Made by a program: the position numbers and the translations under genes
Shown here: piece after piece, positions 34,160 through 42,839 of the stretch
How positions within the stretch are numbered: position 1 is the first letter of the stretch
Layout: each line of letters begins with the position of its first letter
NCBI GenBank assembly: GCA_001298575.1
Contig: LJCV01000044.1
Span: forward strand, 124,001-188,000
DNA from: Actinobacteria bacterium OK074
GTDB lineage: Bacteria > Actinomycetota > Actinomycetes > Streptomycetales > Streptomycetaceae
Direction: 5' to 3'
DNA: 64,000 nt
The notes under the pieces: generated by a model
The model's input: only the letters and a program-made list of their open reading frames with translations
Databases searched by the model: none
What the model was told of the DNA's origin: nothing

Positions 34160-35038
34160 ATGACGGTCGCGGTACTGCACTCCATCCATGTCCACCCGGT
34201 GAAGTCGCTGCGGGGCCGGGCGCCCGGCACAGCCGTGGTGGAGCCGTGGGGGCTGGCGGGGGACCGGCGCTGGGCCCTGATCGACGCGGTGGGCAAGGTC
34301 GTCACGCAACGCCGGCAGCCGCGGCTGGCACTGGCCGCCGCCGCGCCCCTGGCCGGCGGCGGCATCACGTTGTCCGCGCCCGGGCTTGAGCCGGTCGACG
34401 TGGCGGTGCCCGCGCCGGGGCCCACCATCACCGCGCGGTTTCCCCGCGACAAGGTCGAGACCGTGGCCGCCGATGCGGCGGCGAGCCGCTGGCTGAGCGC
34501 GTTCCTGGGCAGCGACGTCGTCCTTGTCCACCTCGACGATCCGGCCACGCGCCGCCCGGTCGACGACCCGCCGTACGGGCTCCCGGGAGAGGTCGTGAGC
34601 CTCGCCGACGGCTATCCGCTGCTGCTGACCGCGCTCGCCTCCCTGGACGACCTCAACTCCCTGATCGCGCGCGGCGATCACCCCGACGAGGGCCCGCTGC
34701 CCATGAACCGCTTCCGGCCGAACCTCGTCGTCACGGGCACCGCCCCGTGGGCCGAGGACGGCTGGGGCCGGATCGCCGTGGGCGAGGTCGTCTTCCGCGT
34801 CGCCAAGCCGTGCGGGCGCTGCGTGGTGACCACCACCGACCAGGCCACCGCCGCCCGCGGCAGGGAGCCCCTGCGCACCCTGGGCCGCCACCGCCGCTTC
34901 GGCGACAAGCTGGTCTTCGGCCAGAACCTGGTCCCGGAGACGACGGGCACGGTACGGGTGGGGGACGCGGTCGAGATCCTCGACCAGGACGCGCGCGTGC
35001 CGGGCGGTGGCGCCCCTCCGGCCGCCCCGCTCCCCTGA
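34160..35038 (+). CDS. MOSC-domain protein with MOSC N-terminal beta-barrel
   Basis: A 292-residue protein. The N-terminal MOSC_N domain (VLHSIHVHPVKSLRG, GDRRWALIDAVGKVVTQRR) is followed by the MOSC domain (about 130-275) with MNRFRPNLVV and the key cysteine in AKPCGRCVVTTTD. This is the mARC/YcbX layout, which binds molybdenum cofactor and reduces N-hydroxylated compounds, with Cys as the Mo ligand. The cellular electron partner is not encoded next to it. ATG start at 34160. Confidence 0.9.
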   Translation: MTVAVLHSIHVHPVKSLRGRAPGTAVVEPWGLAGDRRWALIDAVGKVVTQRRQPRLALAAAAPLAGGGITLSAPGLEPVDVAVPAPGPTITARFPRDKVETVAADAAASRWLSAFLGSDVVLVHLDDPATRRPVDDPPYGLPGEVVSLADGYPLLLTALASLDDLNSLIARGDHPDEGPLPMNRFRPNLVVTGTAPWAEDGWGRIAVGEVVFRVAKPCGRCVVTTTDQATAARGREPLRTLGRHRRFGDKLVFGQNLVPETTGTVRVGDAVEILDQDARVPGGGAPPAAPLP

Positions 35039-35224
35039 CCTCCGAACTCGCGTCCCCGGCGGGAACCCGCGCCGCCCGCACGATCGTTGAGACGGCGTGA
35101 GGGGTTCATGAGGGAACCGTGTGCCGGCTGAGAGGTGATTTCACTCTCTTTTGCCACGGCTCGTGCGTCGTTGGCCCGAGTCGGGGTTATCACGGAAGGA
35201 ATGGGCGGAAAGGGGTGCGGGACG

Positions 35225-35830
35225 GTGCGGGCGATCCGCGGACTCTGGCGCTGGCGGCACAATCCGCTGCGCCGTACGACCGACCTCGTCGAGGCATGGG
35301 TGGCGCTCGCCGCGCTCCTGCTGATCCTCGCGGCGGCCCCGCTGGTCGGTTCGCTCGTCGCCTCGGCCACCCGGCACACCCTCCAGGACGCCGTACGCAG
35401 TCAACAGCGCACCCGCCACGAGGTGGTGGCCACCGTGGTCAAGAAGCTCGACCGCAGCCCGGTGGAGGTGGACCCCGACGCGACGACGGCCCGGGACACC
35501 CGCAGCCGGGTCGTCGCCGACTGGCCGGGCCCGGACGGCACGGCGCGGCGCGGCACCGTCCTGGCCCTGCTGGAAAACCCGCACCGGGGCGACCACTTCG
35601 GCGTCTGGACCGACGCCGACGGCCGCATAGTGGCCCGCCCGCTGGACGCCGCCACCGCGACGACGCACGCCGTGCTGGCGGGAGTCGGCGCGGGCGTCCT
35701 GACGGCGGGGCTCCTGGAGGGCGGCCGGAGGTTCGCCGTCTGGCACATGGTCAGGCGCCGGTACGCGCGTCTGGACCAGGCATGGGACAAGGCGGGCCCG
35801 GACTGGGGCAGGACGGGCACCGGCAGCTGA
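35225..35830 (+). CDS. Rv1733c-like two-helix membrane protein
   Basis: A 201-residue protein that starts MRAIRGLWRWRHNPLRR (GTG start), a basic N-terminus I associate with the actinobacterial Rv1733c family, then a helix (WVALAALLLILAAAPLVGSLV), an extracytoplasmic domain of about 100 residues (VVATVVKKLDRSP, FGVWTDADGRIVARPLD) and a second helix (AVLAGVGAGVLTAGLL). The GTG at 35225 is preferred because AAAGGGG is about 9 nt upstream; an ATG at 35201 in frame is possible. Function unknown. Confidence 0.75.
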   Translation: MRAIRGLWRWRHNPLRRTTDLVEAWVALAALLLILAAAPLVGSLVASATRHTLQDAVRSQQRTRHEVVATVVKKLDRSPVEVDPDATTARDTRSRVVADWPGPDGTARRGTVLALLENPHRGDHFGVWTDADGRIVARPLDAATATTHAVLAGVGAGVLTAGLLEGGRRFAVWHMVRRRYARLDQAWDKAGPDWGRTGTGS

Positions 35831-35938
35831 CGGCATGGCGGCTCCGGTCAACCCGCCGTCCCGGATCACGCTACGGTGGACGCGCCGAACCACATTCGGC
35901 TCAACCCGCGTTCAACTAGGTGGGGGCACAGCTACGCC

Positions 35939-38380
35939 ATGGCACAGGGCACGGTCCAGGTGATGCACACCGGTACTTCGCGGTGGCGGCGCCGCACAGG
36001 TGAGTACGCGTCGCTCGCCGCCGCCCTGGAGGCCGCGGCCGACGGTGACGTCCTCACCGTCGCCCCCGGCACCTACCGGGAGAACCTCGTCGTCCAGCGG
36101 GCGGTGACCTTGCGGGGGCCCGAGGGCTCCCCCGGGTCCGTGCGCATCGCGCCCGTGGACGGCGTGCCGCTGACCGTGCGCGCCTCCGCCGTCGTCCAGG
36201 ACCTGCACGTCGAGGGCCAGGACGCGGCGGCGCCCGCGGTGCTCGTCGAGGAGGGCACGCCGGAGCTGGTGGATCTGCGCGTCATGACCCGGTCCGCGGC
36301 CGGGATCGAGGTGCGCGACGGCGCCCGCCCGACGGTGCGGCGCTGCACGGTCGACAACCCGGCCGGCGTGGGCATCGCCGTACTGGACGGCGCCGGCGCG
36401 GCGGCCGAGGAGTGCGAGGTCGTGGCGGCCGGCCAGTCCGGGGTCGCGGTCCGCGGCGGCGGACGGCCCCGGCTGGAGCGCTGCCGGGTGCACCACGCCT
36501 CGGGCGTCGGGCTGTCGGTCACCGGGGAGAACTCCTCGCTGGAGGCGGTCGGTTGCGAGGTGTACGAGGTGCGCGGCTCCGGGGTGCAGGTGACCTCGCG
36601 GGCCACCGCCCATCTCACCGACTGCGACGTGCACCGTACGACGGCCGACGGCGTCACCCTGGACACCGACGCGGTACTGACCCTCGCCGACTGCCGTATC
36701 CACGACGTGCCGGAGAACGCGGTGGACCTGCGTTCGCGTTCGGTGCTCACGCTGACCCGTACGACGGTGCGTCAGTTCGGCCGCAACGGCCTGTCCGTGT
36801 GGGACCCGGGCACCCGCGTGGACGCCAACCAGTGCGAGATCTTCGACAGCACCGGCGACTACCCGGCGGTGTGGGTCAGCGACGGCGCCACGGTGGTCCT
36901 GGAGTCGTGCCGGGTGCACGACGTGCCGGACGCCCTGTTCGTGCTCGACCGCGGTTCGCGCGCCGACGTCGTCGACAGCGACCTCACCCAGGTGCGCAAC
37001 ACGGCGGTGTCGGTCAGCGACGGCGCCACCGCGCAGCTCGACGACTGCCGCATCAAGGACGCGGCGACGGGCGCCTGGTTCCGCGACCACGGCAGCGGCG
37101 GCACACTCAACGGCTGCACGGTGGACGGCACCCAGACCGGTGTGATCGTCACCAAGGGCGCCGACCCCACCATCGAGCGCTGCACGGTGACCTCCCCCAC
37201 CGAGGCCGGCTTCTACGTCTCCGCGGGCGCCCGCGGCACCTTCCACAACTGCCGGGTGACGGGCAGCGAGGGCTACGGCTTCCACGTCATCGACGGCTGC
37301 CGGACGACCCTGCGCAAGTGCCGCACCGAGCGCTGCGCGCGCGGCGGTTACGAGTTCGCGGACGGCGGTCCGAGCGCGCCCGGCGGAGGTGCGGCGACCG
37401 TCGAGGACTGCACCAGTGACGAGAGCGCGAGCCTGAAGACCGCGGCGCCGGAACCCGCCGTGCAGACGGCGACGGTCGCCTCTCCCGGGCTGCTGGGGTC
37501 GATCCCGGGGCAGCGCGCGGCGGATCAGGGCGCCGCCGCGGCCACCGGAGCGGAGCCGGAGAAGCCGGCGCGCACCTCGCAGGCCGTGCTCGGCGAACTG
37601 GACGCGCTGGTCGGCCTGGACAGCGTCAAGCGCGAGGTCCGGCAGCTCACGGACATGATCGAGGTCGGCCGCCGCCGCCAGCAGGCGGGGCTCAAGGCGG
37701 CGTCGGCCCGGCGCCACCTGGTCTTCACCGGCTCCCCCGGCACCGGCAAGACGACGGTCGCCCGGCTCTACGGCGAGATCCTGGCCTCGCTCGGCGTGCT
37801 GGAGAAGGGGCACCTGGTCGAGGTCTCCCGGGTCGACCTGGTCGGCGAGCACATCGGTTCGACGGCGATCCGCACCCAGGAGGCGTTCGACCGGGCGCGC
37901 GGCGGGGTCCTGTTCATCGACGAGGCGTACGCGCTCTCGCCGGAGGACTCCGGGCGGGACTTCGGGCGGGAGGCCATCGACACGCTGGTGAAGCTGATGG
38001 AGGACCACCGGGAGGCGGTCGTGGTGATCGTCGCGGGCTACACGGCCGAGATGGAGCGCTTCCTGTCGGTCAACCCCGGTGTGGCGTCCCGTTTCTCACG
38101 GACCATCACCTTCGGCGACTACGGCTCGGACGAACTGCTGCGGATCGTGGAGCAGCAGGCGGAGGAGCACGAGTACCGGCTGGGGCCGGGCGCGGCGGAG
38201 GAGCTGCGCACGTACTTCACGGACCTGCCGAAGGGCCCGACGTTCGGCAACGGCCGCACGGCCCGGCAGACGTTCGAGGCGATGGTGGAGCGGCACGCGA
38301 GCCGGGTCGCCCAGCTGGCGGAGCCGAGCACGGACGACTTGACGCTGCTGTACGCGGAGGACTTGCCGACGTTGCCGTGA
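35939..38380 (+). CDS. Right-handed beta-helix protein fused to a CbxX/CfxQ-type AAA+ ATPase
   Basis: An 813-residue fusion. Residues about 20-480 are parallel beta-helix repeats (about 23-residue units such as GVGIAVLDGAGAAAEECEV, GVQVTSRATAHLTDCDVHRT), following the carbohydrate-binding/sugar-hydrolase type. Residues about 545-813 are an AAA+ module of the CbxX/EccA class: LDSVKREVRQL, Walker A GSPGTGKTT (about 597-605), Walker B GVLFIDEAYAL (about 655), arginine-finger region SRFSRTITFGDY. No signal peptide or membrane helix is seen, so both halves should be cytoplasmic. The ATG at 35939 is chosen because the domain begins at once; a longer in-frame start is possible. Function unknown. Confidence 0.88.
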   Translation: MAQGTVQVMHTGTSRWRRRTGEYASLAAALEAAADGDVLTVAPGTYRENLVVQRAVTLRGPEGSPGSVRIAPVDGVPLTVRASAVVQDLHVEGQDAAAPAVLVEEGTPELVDLRVMTRSAAGIEVRDGARPTVRRCTVDNPAGVGIAVLDGAGAAAEECEVVAAGQSGVAVRGGGRPRLERCRVHHASGVGLSVTGENSSLEAVGCEVYEVRGSGVQVTSRATAHLTDCDVHRTTADGVTLDTDAVLTLADCRIHDVPENAVDLRSRSVLTLTRTTVRQFGRNGLSVWDPGTRVDANQCEIFDSTGDYPAVWVSDGATVVLESCRVHDVPDALFVLDRGSRADVVDSDLTQVRNTAVSVSDGATAQLDDCRIKDAATGAWFRDHGSGGTLNGCTVDGTQTGVIVTKGADPTIERCTVTSPTEAGFYVSAGARGTFHNCRVTGSEGYGFHVIDGCRTTLRKCRTERCARGGYEFADGGPSAPGGGAATVEDCTSDESASLKTAAPEPAVQTATVASPGLLGSIPGQRAADQGAAAATGAEPEKPARTSQAVLGELDALVGLDSVKREVRQLTDMIEVGRRRQQAGLKAASARRHLVFTGSPGTGKTTVARLYGEILASLGVLEKGHLVEVSRVDLVGEHIGSTAIRTQEAFDRARGGVLFIDEAYALSPEDSGRDFGREAIDTLVKLMEDHREAVVVIVAGYTAEMERFLSVNPGVASRFSRTITFGDYGSDELLRIVEQQAEEHEYRLGPGAAEELRTYFTDLPKGPTFGNGRTARQTFEAMVERHASRVAQLAEPSTDDLTLLYAEDLPTLP

Positions 38381-38406
38381 GTGGCGGTCGCGGATTGCAG
38401 GTGGGT

Positions 38407-38446
38407 GGCGAGGGCTCGGTCTCCTGGAGGGGGCCGGGCCCTCGCC
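38407..38446. terminator. Hairpin between the converging AAA and hydrolase genes
   Basis: GGCGAGGGC and GCCCTCGCC form a 9-bp stem around a 22-nt loop, located between the two stop codons at 38380 and 38466. It can serve as a bidirectional terminator. Confidence 0.6.
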
Positions 38447-38465
38447 CTTGCCGCCGCCGTCTGCT

Positions 38466-40958
38466 TCAGGGGCCGTCCGCGGGTGGGGGTTCGTCGTTGC
38501 CGGGGCGGTCGGGTGCGATACGGCCGCCGTTCTGGTGGCGCCCGTTCAGCCTGCCGCCCGGCTGCTGCGGCTGGGCGGGCCCCTCCGCGGACCCCTCCCC
38601 TGCGCGCGGCCCCGGCAGTTCGGGTTCCGGTACCGGTCGCAGCCGTTTCAGCAGGCCCGCGCGTTCCTTCGCGAAGGCCGGGTCCGCCTGGTAGTCGCTG
38701 TGGCCGAGGATCGGGGCCGGGAGCGGGTGGGCGCCGGTGCGGCCGTAGGCGAGGGGGTCCTTGAGCGGGGCCCGGTCGACCTCGGGGCCGCAGTCGACGG
38801 ACAGGCGGATCGGGCCGCCGATGGGGTCGGTGCGGCGGTACAGGTTGCGCCAGCAGGCGACCTCGCGGTGCAGGGCGACCAGCGCGGCGGGCCCGAAGTG
38901 GGCGGGGAACCAGCGGCCGTAGAGGCGTTCCAGCGGTGAGCCGTACGTCAGGACCGCGACCCGGTTGCGGACCGGGGGCGACAGTTGCCAGGCGGCCGCG
39001 GCGGCCAGGACGCTGCCCTGGGAGTGGCCGGACAGGACGAGGCGTCCGTGGGTGCGGGCGGTCCAGGTGGCCATCCGCCAGGTCAGGTCGGGGACCGCGC
39101 GCTCGGCGTAGCAGGGCGGGGCGAAGGGGTGGGCGGCGCGCGGCCAGAACGTGCCGACGTCCCAGAGGATGCCGATGGTGCGCCGGGCGGAGGCGTCCTT
39201 GTAGGCGCGCCGGCCCCAGGTGACGAAGAGGATGAAGCCGAGTCCTATCAGCCAGGAGCCGAGCGCCTGCGCGCTCTCCGCGGCGCCCCGCAGCACGGGC
39301 GGCGTGTCCTGGGCGGCCACCCCCGGCACCCGGGCGGTCGTCGCGGCGCCCACCAGGGCGCCCGCGCCCAGGAGCAGGGTCACCGCGGCCACCACGCCGA
39401 CGACGAGGGGCGCCTGGTCGGTGAGGGTGGCCAGGGCGCGCGCGGAGGCGATCTTGCGGGTGCGGGCGGAGTCCGCGGTCGCGTGCGGGTAGTCGGCGTC
39501 GACGACGTGGGTCTCGGCGCGCCGCAGCCGTGCGGCCCGCAGGGCCAGGGCGGCGAAGACGGCGAGCAGGACGACGAGCAGGGGCGGGATCACGGATGCC
39601 TGCCAGGTGAGCAGGACGGGCGGTCCCGGCACCGCGTGGCCGGTGCCGTCCAGCCAGTCGGCGACGCGCTGGGCCACGCCGCCGGACATCACCCCGCCCA
39701 GGGCGCAGGCCAGCATGGCGACGGCGGGTCCGGCCAGGCCGTGCAGCGCGGCGCGCGGGTCGGGGTCCGTGCGGTAGAGGAGGGTGGCGACCCCGGCCAG
39801 GACCACCACGAGGAGCCCTTGCAGGAGGGTGATCCCGCCGAACGCGGTGTCGCCCTGCAGCCGCCCGAACGACTTCCAGCCGGGCCGGGCCCAGCCGGCG
39901 TAGACCAGGGCGAGGGCGAGCACGGCCAGCGCGGACGCGGGCAGCAGGTGCACCAGGTGCCGGTCCAGCTCACCGTCGAGCCGGTTCTCGGTACGGCCGC
40001 GCCGGCACACCACCCACACGAGGACGACGGTGCCGGCGCCGACGGCCGCGGCCAGGAGCAGGCCCAGCAGGGCGAGGACGCCGGGGCCGCCAGGACCGCG
40101 GTCGTGGCGCAGGGCCGGGGCGGTGAGGGCGGCGGCGATGGTCAGGAATCCGGCGGCGGTGTGGGCGGCGCGCAGCCGGGCCACCAGGCGGCGCCCGTAC
40201 CAGAAGCCGGGGCGGCCGAGCCCGGTGTGTTCGCCGTCGGAGCCGTAGCTGCCGTCGTCGTCGGGTTCGCCGGGTTCGTCGCGGCGGGACATGGGCTGCT
40301 GGGACTCGTAGGCGCTCCAGGTGCGCAGGGAGAGGTACCAGAGCAGGCCGGTGAGGGCGGCCGGGACCAGTGCGGCCAGGCCGAGGCGGCGGCCGGGCTC
40401 GCTCCACCAGCCGCCGTGCGACACGGTGGGCGAGAGGAAGCCGAGCCAGGAGTGGTGGGCGGCGCAGGCGGGCCTGCCCGCGCACTGCCAGGCGGCGAGG
40501 TCCAGGGCGACCTCGCAGGCGGCGGCGACCAGCAGCACGGTGAGGGTCAGCCCGACGAGGCGGACGACGACCCCGTACAGGCGGACCGTGCGGGCGCGGT
40601 CGCGGGCCGTGGGGCGCATCCAGTGCGCGAGGTTGACGACCATGAAGGGCAGCAGCAGGAGCCACAGGGCTCGGGAGCCGTTGCCGGAGGTCAGGTTGCA
40701 CCAGACGTACGCCTCGGGCACGGGTTCGGTCCGTGCCGGGCCGGGTTTCCGCTCCGCGTCGACGTCCTCGGCGCGGCGGAAGACGGCGGCCGTGTCGTCG
40801 CCGGTGACGCGGACGGTCCGCGGGTCGTCGAGCATCGCCTCGGGTGTGGCGCCGCCGACTCCGTGCACCAGGAGTTCCAGGGCCGCGTCGCTCTGTTCGG
40901 GCGGTTGCGGGGAGCCGCGGTGCTCCCCCCTCGGGATGTCTTCCCGTGCGTGTTCCAC
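38466..40958 (-). CDS. Large multi-pass membrane protein with a split alpha/beta-hydrolase (lipase-like) fold
   Basis: An 830-residue protein. Near residue 28 is ALELLVHGVGGATPEAML, which looks like the first strand and oxyanion loop (HG) of an alpha/beta-hydrolase. Residues about 75-560 then contain roughly a dozen hydrophobic helices. The hydrolase resumes at about 600 (WRMATWTARTHGRLVLSG) with the nucleophile elbow GHSQGSV near 643 and a possible catalytic His in the LGHSDYQADP segment near 770. I know similar proteins only as uncharacterised integral membrane proteins. GTG start at 40958 with GGGGGAAG upstream. The C-terminal 60 residues are Pro/Gly-rich. Confidence 0.82.
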   Translation of the reverse strand: MEHAREDIPRGEHRGSPQPPEQSDAALELLVHGVGGATPEAMLDDPRTVRVTGDDTAAVFRRAEDVDAERKPGPARTEPVPEAYVWCNLTSGNGSRALWLLLLPFMVVNLAHWMRPTARDRARTVRLYGVVVRLVGLTLTVLLVAAACEVALDLAAWQCAGRPACAAHHSWLGFLSPTVSHGGWWSEPGRRLGLAALVPAALTGLLWYLSLRTWSAYESQQPMSRRDEPGEPDDDGSYGSDGEHTGLGRPGFWYGRRLVARLRAAHTAAGFLTIAAALTAPALRHDRGPGGPGVLALLGLLLAAAVGAGTVVLVWVVCRRGRTENRLDGELDRHLVHLLPASALAVLALALVYAGWARPGWKSFGRLQGDTAFGGITLLQGLLVVVLAGVATLLYRTDPDPRAALHGLAGPAVAMLACALGGVMSGGVAQRVADWLDGTGHAVPGPPVLLTWQASVIPPLLVVLLAVFAALALRAARLRRAETHVVDADYPHATADSARTRKIASARALATLTDQAPLVVGVVAAVTLLLGAGALVGAATTARVPGVAAQDTPPVLRGAAESAQALGSWLIGLGFILFVTWGRRAYKDASARRTIGILWDVGTFWPRAAHPFAPPCYAERAVPDLTWRMATWTARTHGRLVLSGHSQGSVLAAAAAWQLSPPVRNRVAVLTYGSPLERLYGRWFPAHFGPAALVALHREVACWRNLYRRTDPIGGPIRLSVDCGPEVDRAPLKDPLAYGRTGAHPLPAPILGHSDYQADPAFAKERAGLLKRLRPVPEPELPGPRAGEGSAEGPAQPQQPGGRLNGRHQNGGRIAPDRPGNDEPPPADGP

Positions 40959-41204
40959 TGTTCTGCACTTCCCCCGTGTTGCGCGTCTGCTGTGTGGCCG
41001 TGCGCAGCGTTGGGATCCCCGGTGGGGGACATCACCACACACGCGGCCACGGAATCTCCCCGATACGAGTGACACCGGCGCGGTACGGGCCACGATGTGA
41101 AGACCCTGGGCAGGGTCCCGACCGGCCGCTCGACGTGCGAGGATGGGGCGCTGCGCGGACGACGGGCCGCGCGGTGGGCCGAGACGAAGGGAACCGGAGC
41201 GGAC

Positions 41205-42038
41205 GTGAGCGAGAATCAGAACCTCCTCGCGGAGCAGCGCCGCGCCCTGATCCTCGACGAGGTACGACGGCGCGGCGGCGTCCGCGTCAACGAGCTGACC
41301 CGCAGGCTCGGCGTGTCCGACATGACGGTCCGGCGCGACCTGGACTCGCTGGCCCGCCAGGGCGTCCTGGAGAAGGTGCACGGCGGCGCGGTGCCCGTCG
41401 TGGAGGCCAGCACGCACGAGCCGGGCTTCGAGGCCAAGTCGAGCCTGGAGCTGACCGCCAAGGAGGACATCGCGCGCGCGGCGGCCACCCTGGTCGCGCC
41501 GGGCACGGCGATCGCGCTCTCCGGCGGTACGACGACGTACGCCCTGGCCCAACTGCTGCTCGACGTACCGGACTTGACCGTCGTCACCAACTCGGTGCGG
41601 GTCGCGGACGTCTTCCACTCCGCGCAGCGCACCGCCGGGCAGCGGCAGGGTGCGGCGACGGTCGTCCTGACCGGCGGGGTGCGCACGCCCTCCGACTCGC
41701 TGGTGGGCCCGGTCGCGGACCAGGCGATCGGCGCGCTCCACTTCGACCTGCTGTTCCTGGGCGTGCACGGCATATCCGTCGAGGCGGGCCTGTCGACCCC
41801 GAACCTGGCGGAGGCGGAGACCAACCGGCGCCTGGTGCACTCGGCCCGCCGTGTCGTCGTGGTCGCGGACCACACCAAGTGGGGTGTCGTGGGCCTGAGT
41901 TCGTTCGCCGAGCTGGAACAGGTGCACACCCTGGTGACGGACGCCGGGCTGCCCCGGGAGGCGCGCACGGAGGTCGCGGAACACCTGCGGCTGGTGGTGG
42001 CGGGCGAGCCGGACGCGGACACGGCCGCAGACATCTGA
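41205..42038 (+). CDS. DeoR/GlpR-family transcriptional regulator
   Basis: A 277-residue regulator: DeoR winged helix (residues about 9-65, RRALILDEVRRRGGVRVNEL, VSDMTVRRDLDSLARQGVLE) and a sugar-phosphate isomerase-like sensor domain (about 80-260; LSGGTTTYALAQLLL, DLLFLGVHGISVEAGLSTPN, VVVADHTKWG). Proteins of this class sense phosphorylated sugars and usually repress a neighbouring carbohydrate operon, but no such operon is adjacent. GTG start at 41205 behind CGGAGC. It is divergent from the large membrane hydrolase across 246 bp. Confidence 0.9.
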   Translation: MSENQNLLAEQRRALILDEVRRRGGVRVNELTRRLGVSDMTVRRDLDSLARQGVLEKVHGGAVPVVEASTHEPGFEAKSSLELTAKEDIARAAATLVAPGTAIALSGGTTTYALAQLLLDVPDLTVVTNSVRVADVFHSAQRTAGQRQGAATVVLTGGVRTPSDSLVGPVADQAIGALHFDLLFLGVHGISVEAGLSTPNLAEAETNRRLVHSARRVVVVADHTKWGVVGLSSFAELEQVHTLVTDAGLPREARTEVAEHLRLVVAGEPDADTAADI

Positions 42039-42091
42039 CGGGGTGCCGCCTAGGGTGTGACGCGGGGGTTCCCACCAGGAGGTTGGTACCA

Positions 42092-42574
42092 ATGGCCCGT
42101 CAACTGCGCCCGGAAGGGCTCGACTTCGTGCGCACGACGCCCGTGCGGTTCAGTTTCGCGCGGGAGATCTCCGCCGCTCCGGGCGCGGTGTTCCACGCGC
42201 TCGCCGAGGACGTGCCGGGCTGGGCCGCGTGGTTCTCGGCGATCACGTCCGCCCGCTCGACCGACGACGGCGCGGGCCGCGAGATCCGCCTGCGGGGCGG
42301 CGTCCACGCCTCGGAGACCGTCCTCGCCTCGAAGGAACCCGACGTGTACGCCTACCGCGTGGACGTGATGAACGCTCCGGGCGTCCGCGCCATGGTCGAG
42401 GAGTGGCGCCTCACTCCGGCGGGCACGGGCACGCGCGTGCGGTGGACGGTGGCCGCCGACGGTCCGGCGGCGTTCCGGCTGTTGCTGCGGGTGGCCCGGC
42501 CGGGGATGGGGCAGGCGTTTCGCAACGCGGTGACGGCACTTGAGCGGAGGCTGGCCGCCCAGGGCCGTTCGTAG
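42092..42574 (+). CDS. SRPBCC (polyketide cyclase/START-like) protein
   Basis: A 160-residue protein with the SRPBCC fold: N-terminal strand VRFSFAREISAAPGAVFHAL with the VPGWAAWFSAITSA helix, central strands REIRLRGGVHASETVLASKE and the long C-terminal helix (QAFRNAVTALERRLAA). The START-like cavity binds hydrophobic ligands; no specific ligand is evident. The ATG at 42092 is preceded by CAGGAGG. It lies 53 bp after the DeoR gene and may be co-transcribed. Confidence 0.9.
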   Translation: MARQLRPEGLDFVRTTPVRFSFAREISAAPGAVFHALAEDVPGWAAWFSAITSARSTDDGAGREIRLRGGVHASETVLASKEPDVYAYRVDVMNAPGVRAMVEEWRLTPAGTGTRVRWTVAADGPAAFRLLLRVARPGMGQAFRNAVTALERRLAAQGRS

Positions 42575-42617
42575 GCCCGACGGTCGCCGCCCGCACGTCC
42601 ACTCCGGCGCTCCGCCG

Positions 42618-42812
42618 TCACCGGCGGGCGAGACGGCCGAGCCGCGGCCGGACCTGGCCCGTCGTCCTCGTCCACTGGCGCCCGAGTACGGCGTCCCGCT
42701 GTTCCGGGGACATCGGTGTGATGATCCGGCTCTGGATGCCCTGCCGGGCCAGGGCCGTCGTGAGTCCAGCCGGGTCCGCTCCGACGATCAGCACGGGTAC
42801 CTGGTCGTCCAC
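42618..42812 (-). pseudogene. Fragment of an FAD-dependent aromatic monooxygenase
   Basis: A 64-codon remnant. It begins VPVLIVGADPAGLTTALARQ, the Rossmann FAD-binding start of PheA/TfdB-type hydroxylases, but the motif is damaged (GADPAG instead of GAGPAG) and two residues of the following helix are missing. After about 40 residues the similarity ends and the reading frame stops. Full-length enzymes have about 500-600 residues. With the intradiol dioxygenase nearby it suggests a decayed aromatic-degradation locus. Confidence 0.7.
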
Positions 42813-42839
42813 CGGCCGCTTCTTCGCGCTCGGCGTACA

